A stretch of DNA of 64,000 nucleotides. Origin: Geodermatophilus aquaeductus. GTDB taxonomy: Bacteria > Actinomycetota > Actinomycetes > Mycobacteriales > Geodermatophilaceae. A model generated the notes under the pieces. It was not told the DNA's origin. It saw nothing but the letters and a program-made list of their open reading frames with translations, and ran no database searches. The stretch is taken from NCBI RefSeq assembly GCF_900182545.1, contig NZ_FXTJ01000007.1, positions 186,001 through 250,000 of the forward strand. Direction: 5' to 3'. Made by a program: the position numbers and the translations under genes. Positions 36,605 to 45,147 of the stretch are shown here, one piece after another (within the stretch, counting starts at the first letter, position 1; each line of letters starts with the position of its first letter).

Positions 36605-37890
36605 GCGGGGTCACGCGCCCGGCGACGTTCCGGGACGTCTTCGCCGTCCGCGAGTTCCGCCCGTTCTTCGGCACCTACACGCTGTCGACCATCGGCGACG
36701 AGCTCGCCCGGGTGGCCCTGACCGTCCTCGTCTACCAGCGCACCGACTCGCCGCTGCTGGCCGCGTTCACCTTCGCGCTGGGCTTCCTGCCGTGGGCGCT
36801 CGGCGGGCCGGTGCTCGCCACGATCGCCGACCGCTTCCCCCGGCACCGGGTGCTCATCACCAGCGACGTCGTCCGCGCCGTCCTGGTCGCCGGGATGGCC
36901 GTCCCCGGGACGCCGCTGGCCGTGCTGCTCGTGCTGCTGTTCCTCGTCTCGCTGTGCGCGCCGCCGTTCGAGTCGGCCCGCTCGGCGCTCATGGCCGACG
37001 TCCTCGAGGGCGAGCGGTACGCCGTCGCCACCTCGCTGACCAACGTCAGCCTGCAGATGGCGCAGGTCGTGGGGTTCCTCGCCGCGGGCGGGCTGGTCAC
37101 GGTGCTCAGCCCCACGGCCGTGCTGCTCGCCGACGCGGCCACCTTCGCCGTCTCCGCCGTCTGGCTCACCGCCGGGCTGCAGCGCCGGCCGGCGCCCACC
37201 GACGGCGTCACCGAGCCGTCCTCGGTCTGGCGGGAGGCCGGCGAGGGGCTGCGGCTGATCGGCGGCAGCCCGCGGCTGCTGGCGATCATCGCGCTGCTGT
37301 GGGTCGGCACCCTGTTCGCCAACGCCGCCGAGGGCATCGCCGTCCCGCTCACCGACGAGCTCGGCGAGCGGGCCGCCCAGGTCGGCGTGCTGCTCGCCGC
37401 CCAGCCGCTGGGGATGACCGTCGGCGGGCTGGTGCTCGCCCGGCTGCTGGGGACGGCGCGCAGCGACCGGCTGATGCCGCTGCTGGTGGGCCTGTCGCTG
37501 GCGCCGGTGCTGCTGGCCGGGCTGGTCGCCATGAGCGCCGGGCCGGGCCGCGTGGCGTACGCGCTCGTCGTCGGGCTGATGTTCGTGTCCGGGCTCGGCG
37601 CCTCGTGGAGCATCCCGCTCAACGTCGCCTTCGTGCAGGCCGTGCCGCCGGCCTTCCGGGGCCGCGCCTTCGGCGTCGCGGTCAGCGGTCTGTACGGCAT
37701 CCAGGGCGTCGGGGCACTCGCCGCCGGGCTGGCCGCGGAGGGGCTGGCGCCCAGCGCCGTCGTCGCGCTGGCCGGCGGGATCGGCCTGGTGGCGGTCGTG
37801 CCGCCGCTGCTCGCCTACGGGCGGACGAGGGCCGCCTCCGGGGGCGACGTGGCGGAGGAGCGCCCGGCTGCGGGACCATCGGTGTCATGA
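36601..37890 (+). CDS. MFS transporter
   Basis: 429 residues, about 12 membrane helices. Inter-helix loop [31 protein letters not shown] fits the MFS motif between TM2 and TM3 of MFS_3/enterobactin-exporter-like permeases. [40 protein letters not shown] is also typical of this drug/siderophore exporter branch. Substrate unknown. Coupled by ATGA to both the MscS gene upstream and the globin downstream. Confidence 0.88.
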   Translation: MSGVTRPATFRDVFAVREFRPFFGTYTLSTIGDELARVALTVLVYQRTDSPLLAAFTFALGFLPWALGGPVLATIADRFPRHRVLITSDVVRAVLVAGMAVPGTPLAVLLVLLFLVSLCAPPFESARSALMADVLEGERYAVATSLTNVSLQMAQVVGFLAAGGLVTVLSPTAVLLADAATFAVSAVWLTAGLQRRPAPTDGVTEPSSVWREAGEGLRLIGGSPRLLAIIALLWVGTLFANAAEGIAVPLTDELGERAAQVGVLLAAQPLGMTVGGLVLARLLGTARSDRLMPLLVGLSLAPVLLAGLVAMSAGPGRVAYALVVGLMFVSGLGASWSIPLNVAFVQAVPPAFRGRAFGVAVSGLYGIQGVGALAAGLAAEGLAPSAVVALAGGIGLVAVVPPLLAYGRTRAASGGDVAEERPAAGPSVS

Positions 37891-38285
37891 GCGAGGCGAG
37901 CCGGTCCCTGCCCTCGGCGCGGACCTTCTACGACGAGGTCGGTGGCGAGCCGACCTTCCGTCGGCTCGTCGCCCGCTTCTACGCCGGTGTCAAGGGCGAC
38001 CCGGTGCTCGCGCCGCTCTACCCCCAGGACGACTGGGAGGGCGCCGAGACGCGCCTGCGCCGCTTCCTCGAGCAGTACTGGGGCGGCCCGACCACGTACT
38101 CGCAGGAACGCGGCCACCCGCGCCTGCGGATGCGGCACGCCCCGTTCGCGATCGGCGAGGCCGAGCGCGACGCGTGGCTGCGGCACATGCGCGACGCCGT
38201 CGACAGCCTCGAGCTGCCCGACGAGCAGGACGACACCCTGTGGGCCTACCTGACGATGGCCGCCCGCAGCATGCAGAACCGATAG
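37887..38285 (+). CDS. glbO: group II truncated hemoglobin (TrHbO-like)
   Basis: 132 residues. [95 protein letters not shown]: TyrB10 in RFYAG, proximal His F8 in RHAPF, and TrpG8 in AWLRHM mark group II. It binds O2 or NO with high affinity; in mycobacteria TrHbO is tied to respiration and oxidative defence. Coupled to the MFS gene by ATGA and ended by a hairpin. Confidence 0.93.
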   Translation: MSEASRSLPSARTFYDEVGGEPTFRRLVARFYAGVKGDPVLAPLYPQDDWEGAETRLRRFLEQYWGGPTTYSQERGHPRLRMRHAPFAIGEAERDAWLRHMRDAVDSLELPDEQDDTLWAYLTMAARSMQNR

Positions 38286-38289
38286 AGGA

Positions 38290-38340
38290 CCCCCTCGCCC
38301 CCCACCGCTCGCGAGCTCGCGGCGGGCCCCTGCGAGGGGG
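38290..38340 (+). terminator. hairpin terminator after the globin gene
   Basis: CCCCCTCG (38290-38297) pairs with CGAGGGGG (38333-38340); the loop itself contains a CCGC...GCGG stem. Confidence 0.6.
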
Positions 38341-38368
38341 CCGTTCCCTCACGTCACCTAGGAGCCCG

Positions 38369-39961
38369 GTGAGTTCCCTCACCCCTGCCCGCCCGTTCCG
38401 CCGCACCGACGCCGACTGGTGGCGCGACGCGGTCTTCTACCAGGTCTACATCCGCAGCTTCGCCGACGGCAGCGGTGACGGCGTCGGCGACCTCGCCGGC
38501 ATCCGCGCCCGCCTGCCGCACCTGATCGACCTCGGCGTCGACGCGCTGTGGATCACGCCCTTCTACCCCTCGCCGATGGCCGACCACGGCTACGACGTCG
38601 CCGACCCGCGCGACGTCGAGCCGGTCTTCGGCGACCTCGACGGGTTCGACGCACTGCTGGCCGAGGCGCACGCCGCCGGCATCCGGGTGACCGTCGACCT
38701 GGTGCCCAACCACACCTCCGACCGGCACGAGTGGTTCCAGGCCGCCCTGGCCGCCGGCCCCGGCTCGCCCGAGCGGGCGCGTTACCTCTTCCGCGACGGC
38801 CGCGGCCCGGACGGCGCCGAGCCGCCGAACAACTGGCCCTCGGTCTTCGGCGGCCCCGCCTGGACGCGGGTGCCCGACGGACAGTGGTACCTGCACCTGT
38901 TCGCCCCCGAGCAGCCCGACCTCGACTTCACCAACCCCGAGGTCCTCGACGACCTCGAGACGACGATGCGCTTCTGGCTCGACCGCGGCGTCGACGGCTT
39001 CCGCATCGACGTCGCGCACGGCATGGCCAAGCCCGCGGGTCTGCCGGACATGCAGCCGATGGAGGACACCGGCCTGCTCGACGACCACGGCCCCGGCGAC
39101 CTGCGCTTCGACCAGGACGGCGTGCACGACGTCCACCGGCGGGTGCGCGCCGTGCTCGACGCCCACCCGGGCTCGATGGCCGTCGGCGAGGTGTGGGTCT
39201 CGGACGACGACCGGCTGGCCGACTACCTGCGCCCCGACGAGCTGCAGCTGGCCTTCAACTTCAAGCTGCTGACCGCCGAGTGGACCGTCGAGGACCTGCG
39301 CGACGCCGTCGTCCACTCGCTGGCCACCGTCGCCGACGTACCCGCCCCGGCCTGCTGGGTGCTGTCCAACCACGACCGGCCCCGGCACGTCACCCGCTAC
39401 GGCGGCGGCGAGCTCGGCACCCGGCGGGCGCGCGCGGCGGCGCTGCTGCAGCTCGCCCTCCCCGGCGCGGCCTACGTCTACAACGGCGACGAGCTCGGCA
39501 TGCCCGACGTCGACCTGCCCGACGACGCCCTGCAGGACCCGATCTGGGAGCGCTCCGGGCACACCGAGCGCGGCCGCGACGCCTGCCGGATCCCGGTGCC
39601 GTGGTCGGGCAGCGCGCCGTCCTACGGCTTCTCCGCGCGGCGGGAGACCTGGCTGCCCATGCCCGAGGGCTGGGGGCCGCTGACCGCCGAGGCGCAGGCC
39701 GCCGACCCGTCGTCGACGCTGTCGCTGTACCGGGCCGCGCTGGCCCTGCGGGCCTCCTCGCCGGCGTTCTCCGGCGAGTCGCTGGAGTGGCTGCCCGCCC
39801 CCGGCGGGTGCCTCGCCTTCCGCCGTCCCGGCGGCCTGGTGTGCCTGCTGAACCTCTCCCCCGAGGCCGTTCCGCTGCCCGAGGGACGGGTCCTGCTGGC
39901 CAGCGACGACGTCACCGGCGGGACCCTCCCGTCCGACGCGGCGGTGTGGCTGCACGCCTGA
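38369..39961 (+). CDS. GH13 alpha-glucosidase / oligo-1,6-glucosidase type
   Basis: 530 residues. Opens with WWRDAVFYQVYIRSFADGSGDGVGDLAGI, typical of the alpha-glucosidase branch of GH13. Conserved regions: DLVPNHTSDRHEWF, nucleophile Asp in GVDGFRIDVAHG, acid/base Glu in MAVGEVWVSDD and the Asp of VLSNHDRPRH. DELGMPDVDLPDD is the QpdR-like stretch. It hydrolyses terminal alpha-glucosidic bonds of maltose, trehalose- or isomalto-type sugars; specificity is not readable. No signal peptide, so cytosolic. GTG start with GGAG seven bases upstream. A GC-rich hairpin follows. Confidence 0.92.
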   Translation: MSSLTPARPFRRTDADWWRDAVFYQVYIRSFADGSGDGVGDLAGIRARLPHLIDLGVDALWITPFYPSPMADHGYDVADPRDVEPVFGDLDGFDALLAEAHAAGIRVTVDLVPNHTSDRHEWFQAALAAGPGSPERARYLFRDGRGPDGAEPPNNWPSVFGGPAWTRVPDGQWYLHLFAPEQPDLDFTNPEVLDDLETTMRFWLDRGVDGFRIDVAHGMAKPAGLPDMQPMEDTGLLDDHGPGDLRFDQDGVHDVHRRVRAVLDAHPGSMAVGEVWVSDDDRLADYLRPDELQLAFNFKLLTAEWTVEDLRDAVVHSLATVADVPAPACWVLSNHDRPRHVTRYGGGELGTRRARAAALLQLALPGAAYVYNGDELGMPDVDLPDDALQDPIWERSGHTERGRDACRIPVPWSGSAPSYGFSARRETWLPMPEGWGPLTAEAQAADPSSTLSLYRAALALRASSPAFSGESLEWLPAPGGCLAFRRPGGLVCLLNLSPEAVPLPEGRVLLASDDVTGGTLPSDAAVWLHA

Positions 39962-39968
39962 GCGGGAC

Positions 39969-40005
39969 GGGCCCGGCGCCCCCGCTCTCGGGAGGCGCCG
40001 GGCCC
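39969..40005 (+). terminator. hairpin terminator after the GH13 gene
   Basis: 12-bp stem GGGCCCGGCGCC / GGCGCCGGGCCC, 13-nt loop. Confidence 0.75.
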
Positions 40006-40109
40006 CGACGCGGGTAGCATCCGTCTCGTAACGAGGCGTCACGGGGGACGCTCCACACGGTCGACCGACCCGCCGTCGGGGACCCACTCTCGGGGAGGCT
40101 CGCCCGCCC

Positions 40110-41657
40110 ATGGCGCTGCTGCAGGTCGAGGGGCTGACGAAGTCGTTCGGTGCCCGCCGCGTCCTGCGCGACGTCTCCTTCACCCTCGACGAGGGCGAGA
40201 TCGTCGGGCTGGTCGGCACCAACGGCGCCGGCAAGTCCACGCTCGGGGACATCGTGGCCGGCATCACCGCGGCCGACTCCGGCCTCATGACGCTGCAGGG
40301 CCACCCGTACGCGCCGCTGTCGACGGAGGACGCCCGCCACCTCGGCGTCGGCGTCGTCGAGCAGCTGGTGCACATCGACCCGCACCTGACCGTCGCGCAG
40401 GCGGTCTTCCGCGGCACCGCGCAGGCCGGGCGGCCGCAGGAGGAGCTGCGCCGGCAGGCCCAGGTGCTGCTCGCCGAGGTGGCGCTCGACGTCGACCCGG
40501 ACACCCTGGTCGGGGACCTGCCGCACTTCGTGCACGGCCTGGTCGAGACCGCCCGCGTGCTCGCCGAGGACACCCGCCTGGTCGTGCTCGACGAGGTGTC
40601 CGCCCCGCTGCTGCCCTCGGAGGTCACCAGCCTGCACTCCGTCGCCGGGCGGCTGAGCCGCCAGGGCCGCGGGGTGCTCTACATCAGCCACCGGCTGCCC
40701 GAGATGCTCGAGGTGGTCGACCGCGTGCTGGTGCTGCGCGACGGCCGGATCGCCCTCGACTGCCCGAGCGCGCAGATGGACCCGGTCCGGCTGGCCGCGG
40801 AGACCGTGGGCGAGCCGGTGACGCCGCCGCCGCCGCGGATCGCCTCGGCCCCGGTCCCGGCACAGTCGCCGGCACCGGACGACGACGTCCCGGCGCGCAC
40901 GACGCCGCGGCCGGCCCCCTCCGACGAGGTCGCGCTGCGGGTCCGCAACCTGCGGGTGCCCGGCGCTGTCGAGGGCGTCGACCTGCTGCTGCGCCGCGGC
41001 GAGGTGATCGGGCTGACCGGGCACCGCTCCTCCGGCGTCCGCGAGATCGCCGACGCCCTGTCCGGCGAGCTGCCGGCCGTCACCGACGAGCTCCTGCTGC
41101 ACGGCGAGCAGCGCTCGCTCGGGTGCACCGACGACGGCTCGCTGGCGCTGCCGGCGTACCGGCCCGACGAGGACGCCTACGGGGTCGACCCCGGCGAGAC
41201 CATCGCCCGCACGCTGACGCAGGAGGCCTGGGGCACGCTCACCGACCTGCGCCGGGAGATCGCCACGCTGCGCGGGGTCATCCGGACCGTGCACCAGATG
41301 GACGTCAAGACGATGAGCATCCGCACCGTCTTCGGCGCGCTGTCCGGCGGCGACCAGCACAAGCTCGCGCTCGCGCGGTGGATGTCGGCCTCACCGCGCG
41401 ACGTCGTCGTCCTGCACGAGCCCACCCGCGGCCTGGACGTCCGGGCCCGCCGGCAGGTCCGGCGGCTGCTCGACGAGGCGACCATGCACGGGACGTCGGT
41501 CGTCGTGGTCTCGGTGGACCCCGACGAGCTGGCCGAGTGCTGCGACCGCGTCGGGATCGTGGCCGACGGCCGCGTGGCGCGCTGGATCGACACCGGCGAG
41601 CTCGCCGTCGACGCGGTGCGCGAGCGCATCGTCGAGGCTGCCACCGCCGCTGCCTGA
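40110..41657 (+). CDS. sugar-type ABC transporter ATPase with two degenerate half-sites
   Basis: 515 residues, two fused nucleotide-binding domains in RbsA/XylG style. NBD1 (1-240): Walker A GTNGAGKST, Q-loop GVVEQL, Walker B RLVVLDEVS, but the signature LSGGQ is replaced by LPHFVHG. A Pro/Ala-rich linker spans about 245-280. NBD2 (280-515): Walker A degraded to GHRSSGVRE, as in RbsA-type second halves, intact signature LSGGDQHKLALARW, and Walker B DVVVLHEPTRGLD. One composite ATP site should remain competent. No permease or binding-protein gene is adjacent, so its partner is elsewhere or it has another role. ATG start; hairpin downstream. Confidence 0.85.
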   Translation: MALLQVEGLTKSFGARRVLRDVSFTLDEGEIVGLVGTNGAGKSTLGDIVAGITAADSGLMTLQGHPYAPLSTEDARHLGVGVVEQLVHIDPHLTVAQAVFRGTAQAGRPQEELRRQAQVLLAEVALDVDPDTLVGDLPHFVHGLVETARVLAEDTRLVVLDEVSAPLLPSEVTSLHSVAGRLSRQGRGVLYISHRLPEMLEVVDRVLVLRDGRIALDCPSAQMDPVRLAAETVGEPVTPPPPRIASAPVPAQSPAPDDDVPARTTPRPAPSDEVALRVRNLRVPGAVEGVDLLLRRGEVIGLTGHRSSGVREIADALSGELPAVTDELLLHGEQRSLGCTDDGSLALPAYRPDEDAYGVDPGETIARTLTQEAWGTLTDLRREIATLRGVIRTVHQMDVKTMSIRTVFGALSGGDQHKLALARWMSASPRDVVVLHEPTRGLDVRARRQVRRLLDEATMHGTSVVVVSVDPDELAECCDRVGIVADGRVARWIDTGELAVDAVRERIVEAATAAA

Positions 41658-41673
41658 ACCGCTGCCCGAGTCA

Positions 41674-41699
41674 CGGCCCGGCACCGCGGTGCCGGGCCG
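41674..41699 (+). terminator. hairpin terminator after the ABC ATPase gene
   Basis: CGGCCCGGCACC / GGTGCCGGGCCG with a 2-base centre, 17 bp beyond the stop. Confidence 0.7.
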
Positions 41700-41755
41700 G
41701 CGCCCTCCCCGACCCCCGTCCGGATCGGGCGCCGGCCCGTCGGTTCCCGCGGGCC

Positions 41756-42436
41756 TCAGACGGCGACGGTGGCCGCGACCGCCCGCAGCTTGTGCCGGGC
41801 GAGCGCCAGGTTGGCGGTCACCCGGTTGAGCACGAGGTAGATGAACAGGCCGGAGTTGCCCTGGCCCTTGAGCACGTTGATCAGGTGGTACTGGCTGCCC
41901 AGCGTGATGAGGATGTCCTCGACCTCGTCCTTGAGCTCGAGGTCGCCGATGGTGCGCAGCTTGGCGCGGACCACGTTGGAGTTGCCGGCGGCCGCCACGT
42001 TGAGGTCGAAGCCGGGGGTGCCCCCGGACGCGAGGGCCATGCCGCTGTCGATGTCCACGATCGCGGCGCCGTTGGCGCCCTCGATCGCGAGCAGGTCGGC
42101 GATCACGTTGTCGAGCGTTGCCACGGATGGGGCTCCTGTCGTCTCGAGAGGGGGACGCAGCGGGGTGCTGCGCACCGGGTCGGGAGACCCGGCTCGGCCG
42201 GACGGACCGGACGTCTGCTGGGGCACGGCGCCTCCGGGCGGGAGGGCCGCCGGAGCGTCCTGCGTGCTCCCGGCCGGAGCCGGGTGCGGAGCCTGCGGCG
42301 GGACCGCGTCGTCGTCGACGGCGGGCTGCGGGGCCGGGGCGGGCCGGTGCACCGGCTCCCGTGGCCGCTCCTGGAGGAGCTCCCGCGGCTCGTGGCGCCC
42401 CCGCTGCCACAGAGACGCCCACCACCCGGTTGCCAT
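41756..42436 (-). CDS. roadblock/LC7-domain protein with Pro-rich N-terminus
   Basis: 226 residues. The first about 105 are Pro/Ala/Arg-rich and probably disordered, after a short ATGWWASLWQRGR start. The C-terminal 120 (TLDNVIADLLAIEGANGAAIVDIDSGMALASGG...) form a roadblock/LC7 fold ending KLRAVAATVAV. In actinobacteria these proteins usually regulate small Ras-like GTPases in four-gene conservons; here there is no GTPase, kinase or DUF742 partner. Phrases such as ITLGSQYHLINVLKGQGNSGLFIYLVLNR match the stand-alone version of the family. The start is uncertain; internal starts nearer the domain are possible. Confidence 0.8.
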   Translation of the reverse strand: MATGWWASLWQRGRHEPRELLQERPREPVHRPAPAPQPAVDDDAVPPQAPHPAPAGSTQDAPAALPPGGAVPQQTSGPSGRAGSPDPVRSTPLRPPLETTGAPSVATLDNVIADLLAIEGANGAAIVDIDSGMALASGGTPGFDLNVAAAGNSNVVRAKLRTIGDLELKDEVEDILITLGSQYHLINVLKGQGNSGLFIYLVLNRVTANLALARHKLRAVAATVAV

Positions 42437-42656
42437 GCGCCAGTCCCGCCCTGTTCCCGCGTCCGCCGAAGGCCTCAGCGACCCCAGACAACACGTCCCC
42501 GGCGGGCCGGGCAAACCGGCGGGCGTCTCTGCAGGTGAGCGCGCCGACACCGACGGCAACCATCGGGAGAGGCCGCCGGACCCGTGTCCCGCGCCGCTCC
42601 GGTACCTTCCGCGAGGACCGCGCGGGCCCGCCCGCTGCCTCTCGCAAGGAGCCACC

Positions 42657-43220
42657 GTGAAGACCCGGGACCTCGCCTACGTCGCCCTGTTCGCCGCCGT
42701 CATCGCGGTGCTGGGGACCCTGCCGGCGATCACCGTCGGCCCGGTGCCGATCACCGCCCAAACCCTCGGCGTGATGCTGGCCGGCAGCGTCCTGGGCGCC
42801 CGCCGCGGCTCCCTCGCCGTGCTGCTGTTCCTCGTCCTGGTGGCCGTCGGGCTGCCGCTGCTGGCCAGCGGGGCCGGTGGGCTGGCACCCTTCGCCGGGC
42901 CGACCGCGGGGTACCTCTACAGCTGGCCGGTGGCCGCGTTCGTCATCGGCTGGCTCACCGAGCGCTCGTGGGACCGCTACGACGTGCTGCGCGGCACGCT
43001 GTTCAACGTGGTCGGCGGGATCGTCGTCATCTACGCGATCGGCGTCCCGGTGCTCAAGGCGGTCGCGGGCCTGGAGTGGGGCGCCGCGTTCTGGAGCGGC
43101 GCGGCCGTGTTCGTGCCCGGTGACCTGTTCAAGGCCGTCGTCGCGGCGGCGATCGCCGACGTCGTCCGGCGCAGCTACCCCGTCATCGAGCGTCCCCGCC
43201 GGACCGCCGAGAGCCGGTGA
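42657..43220 (+). CDS. bioY: biotin transporter S component BioY
   Basis: 187 residues, six membrane helices. Family motifs LAYVALFAAVIAVLGTLPAITVGPVPITAQTLGVMLAGSVLGARRGSLAVLLFLVLVAVGLPLL, FAGPTAGYLYSWPVAAFVIGWL, FVPGDLFKAVVAAAIADVV. BioY captures biotin and docks with an energy-coupling module. Here the ATPase and permease genes follow directly (GTGA overlap), forming a complete bioY-M-N type ECF transporter operon. GTG start with AAGGAG upstream. No BirA-type operator was identified. Confidence 0.95.
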   Translation: MKTRDLAYVALFAAVIAVLGTLPAITVGPVPITAQTLGVMLAGSVLGARRGSLAVLLFLVLVAVGLPLLASGAGGLAPFAGPTAGYLYSWPVAAFVIGWLTERSWDRYDVLRGTLFNVVGGIVVIYAIGVPVLKAVAGLEWGAAFWSGAAVFVPGDLFKAVVAAAIADVVRRSYPVIERPRRTAESR

Positions 43221-43957
43221 GGTTCCGCCGTCCCGGCCCGGCGCCCGCCGCGGACGACGTCGCGGACCCGGGGCGCGGCATCGAGCTGCGCGGGGTCTCC
43301 CACCGCTACGGCGACCGGCCGGTGCTCGACGGCCTCGACCTGACCCTCACCGAGGCGCGGATCGGCGTCGTCGGCGCCAACGGGTCGGGCAAGAGCACGC
43401 TCGCCCGGCTGCTCAACGGCCTGGTCGTGCCGTCGGAGGGGCGGGTGCTCGTCGACGGGCTCGACACCCGGACCCAGGTGCGCGCGGTGCGGCGCCGGGT
43501 CGGCTTCGTGTTCCAGGACCCCGACGCGCAGATCGTGCTGCCCACGGTGGCCGAGGACGTCGCCTACGGGCTGGAGAACCAGGGCGTGCCGGCCGACGAG
43601 CGCGCGGCCCGCGTCGCCGAGGTGCTCGAGCGCTACGGCCTCGCCGGGCACGCCGACCACCCCGCGCACCTGCTCTCCGGCGGGCAGAAGCAGCTGCTGG
43701 CCATCGCCGGCGTGCTCGTCATGCGCCCCGCCCGGATCGTGTTCGACGAGCCGACGACGCTGCTGGACCTGGTCAACGCCCGCCGGGTCGCCGAGCTGAT
43801 CGCCGGGCTCGAGCAGCAGGTCGTCGTCGTGACCCACCAGCTGGACCTGCTCGACGGCTTCGACCGGGTGCTGGTCGTCGACCGCGGCCGGGTCGTCGAG
43901 GACGCCGCCCCCGGCCCGGCCGTGGCCGCCTACCGCGCGCTGATGGCCGACCGGTGA
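43217..43957 (+). CDS. bioM: ECF transporter ATPase (BioM/CbiO type)
   Basis: 246 residues. A Pro-rich lead of about 20 residues, then Walker A VGANGSGKST, Q-loop VFQDPDAQIVLPTV (the QIV variant usual in ECF ATPases), signature LSGGQKQLLAIAGVL, Walker B RIVFDEPTTLLD and H-loop VVVVTHQLDLL. It powers biotin uptake with the BioY S component and the following T component. GTG start overlaps the bioY stop. Only one ATPase gene is present, so a homodimer is expected. Confidence 0.92.
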   Translation: MRFRRPGPAPAADDVADPGRGIELRGVSHRYGDRPVLDGLDLTLTEARIGVVGANGSGKSTLARLLNGLVVPSEGRVLVDGLDTRTQVRAVRRRVGFVFQDPDAQIVLPTVAEDVAYGLENQGVPADERAARVAEVLERYGLAGHADHPAHLLSGGQKQLLAIAGVLVMRPARIVFDEPTTLLDLVNARRVAELIAGLEQQVVVVTHQLDLLDGFDRVLVVDRGRVVEDAAPGPAVAAYRALMADR

Positions 43958-44616
43958 CCCTCGCGCTGTACGTCCCACGGGCCAGCGTCGTGCACCGGCT
44001 GCCGGCCGGCGCCAAGCTGCTCGCCCTCGCCGTCCTGGCCGTCGCGCTGTTCGTGCTGCCCACGCTCACCGCGGCCGCCGCGGCGCTGCTCGCGACGGTC
44101 GCCGTGGGGCTGCTCGTCGCCCGGCTGCCGGTGGCGGTGCTGGCCCGGCAGGCGCGCGCCGTCGTCTGGTGGCTGGGCGCGCTGCTCGTCGTCCACGCGC
44201 TGACCACCGACCTGCGGACCGGCGCGCACGTGGCGCTGCGGCTGCTCACCCTGGTGGTGGCCGCGGCCGTGGTGACGGCGACGACGCGGGTGAGCGCGAT
44301 GGTGGCGGTGGTCGAGTGGCTGTGCGCCCCGCTGCGGCTGGTCGGCGTCCGGCCGGCACGCGTGGGCCTGACCATCGCCATGGCGCTGCGGTTCATCCCG
44401 GTGCTCGTCGAGCGCGCCGACCGGATCCGCGCGGCGCAGGCCGCCCGCGGCGGGTCCCCCCGCGGGGTGCGCGCGCTGCGGACGACCGTCGCCCCGCTGC
44501 TGGTGCAGGTGCTGCAGATGGCCCACGACGTCAGCGAGGCCCTCGACGCCCGCGGTGCCGACGACGTCCCGCCCCCGCGCCGCCGGCGCTCCCCCACCTC
44601 GGAGGTCCCGCGATGA
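43954..44616 (+). CDS. bioN: ECF transporter transmembrane component (BioN/CbiQ type)
   Basis: 220 residues, GTG start overlapping the ATPase stop. N-terminal PRASVVHRLPAGAKLLALAVLAVALFVLPT is the classic T-component opening. Five or so membrane helices follow. The cytoplasmic coupling helices carry the Ala-Arg-Gly motifs AAQAARGGSPRGV and ALDARGADDVPPP, which contact the ATPase grooves. Completes the bioYMN set. Confidence 0.92.
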   Translation: MTLALYVPRASVVHRLPAGAKLLALAVLAVALFVLPTLTAAAAALLATVAVGLLVARLPVAVLARQARAVVWWLGALLVVHALTTDLRTGAHVALRLLTLVVAAAVVTATTRVSAMVAVVEWLCAPLRLVGVRPARVGLTIAMALRFIPVLVERADRIRAAQAARGGSPRGVRALRTTVAPLLVQVLQMAHDVSEALDARGADDVPPPRRRRSPTSEVPR

Positions 44617-45140
44617 CCGTCACCGAGATCTGGCTGACCCCGACTGCCGCCGCGCCCATGCGGCGGGTGCCCGCGGCCCGGCTGGTCGCCGGGCTCGGCC
44701 TGGAGGGCGACCGCTACGCCCTCGGCGGCGGCACCTGGGCGCGGTACCCCGACCTGGAGAAGCAGCTCACGCTGATCGACCGCGACGACGTCGCGGCGGT
44801 CGCGGCCGAGGCCGGCGTGCCGCTCACCCCCGGCGACACCCGCCGCAACCTCGTGACCACCGGCGTCGACCTGCCCGCGCTGGTGGGCCGGTGGTTCGCC
44901 GTCGGCGACGCGCTGCTGTTCGGCATGAAGCGCTGCCCGCCCTGCGCCCACCTCGAGCGGCTCACCGGTGCCCGGCTGGTCAAGGCGATGGTGCACCGCG
45001 GCGGCATCAACGCGGCGGTCTTCGCCGGCGCGGCGATCACCGAGGGCGCGGTCGTGCGGGCGGTGTCCGAGGAGGAGGCCGCCCGACGCGGGGCCCCGAC
45101 CGGCGCCGACCGGCCGGTGCCCCGCCTCGTCGCCGGGTGA
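44613..45140 (+). CDS. MOSC domain protein
   Basis: 175 residues. VAGLGLEGDRYALGGGTWARYPDLEKQLTLID, NLVTTGVDLPALVGRWFAVGDALLFGMKRCPPCAHLERLTG (putative sulfur-carrying Cys pair) and HRGGINAAVFAGAAITEGAVV are the MOSC hallmarks. MOSC domains carry or transfer sulfur in molybdenum-cofactor-related chemistry. Coupled by ATGA to the biotin transporter permease gene. Whether this reflects biology, such as a shared sulfur theme, or simple compaction is unclear. Confidence 0.9.
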   Translation: MTVTEIWLTPTAAAPMRRVPAARLVAGLGLEGDRYALGGGTWARYPDLEKQLTLIDRDDVAAVAAEAGVPLTPGDTRRNLVTTGVDLPALVGRWFAVGDALLFGMKRCPPCAHLERLTGARLVKAMVHRGGINAAVFAGAAITEGAVVRAVSEEEAARRGAPTGADRPVPRLVAG

Positions 45141-45147
45141 GGCGGGC

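Noticed and set aside
42437-42656. Biotin-related riboswitch or BirA operator before bioY
   Set aside because: No convincing conserved structure or inverted repeat with the expected spacing was found by eye.
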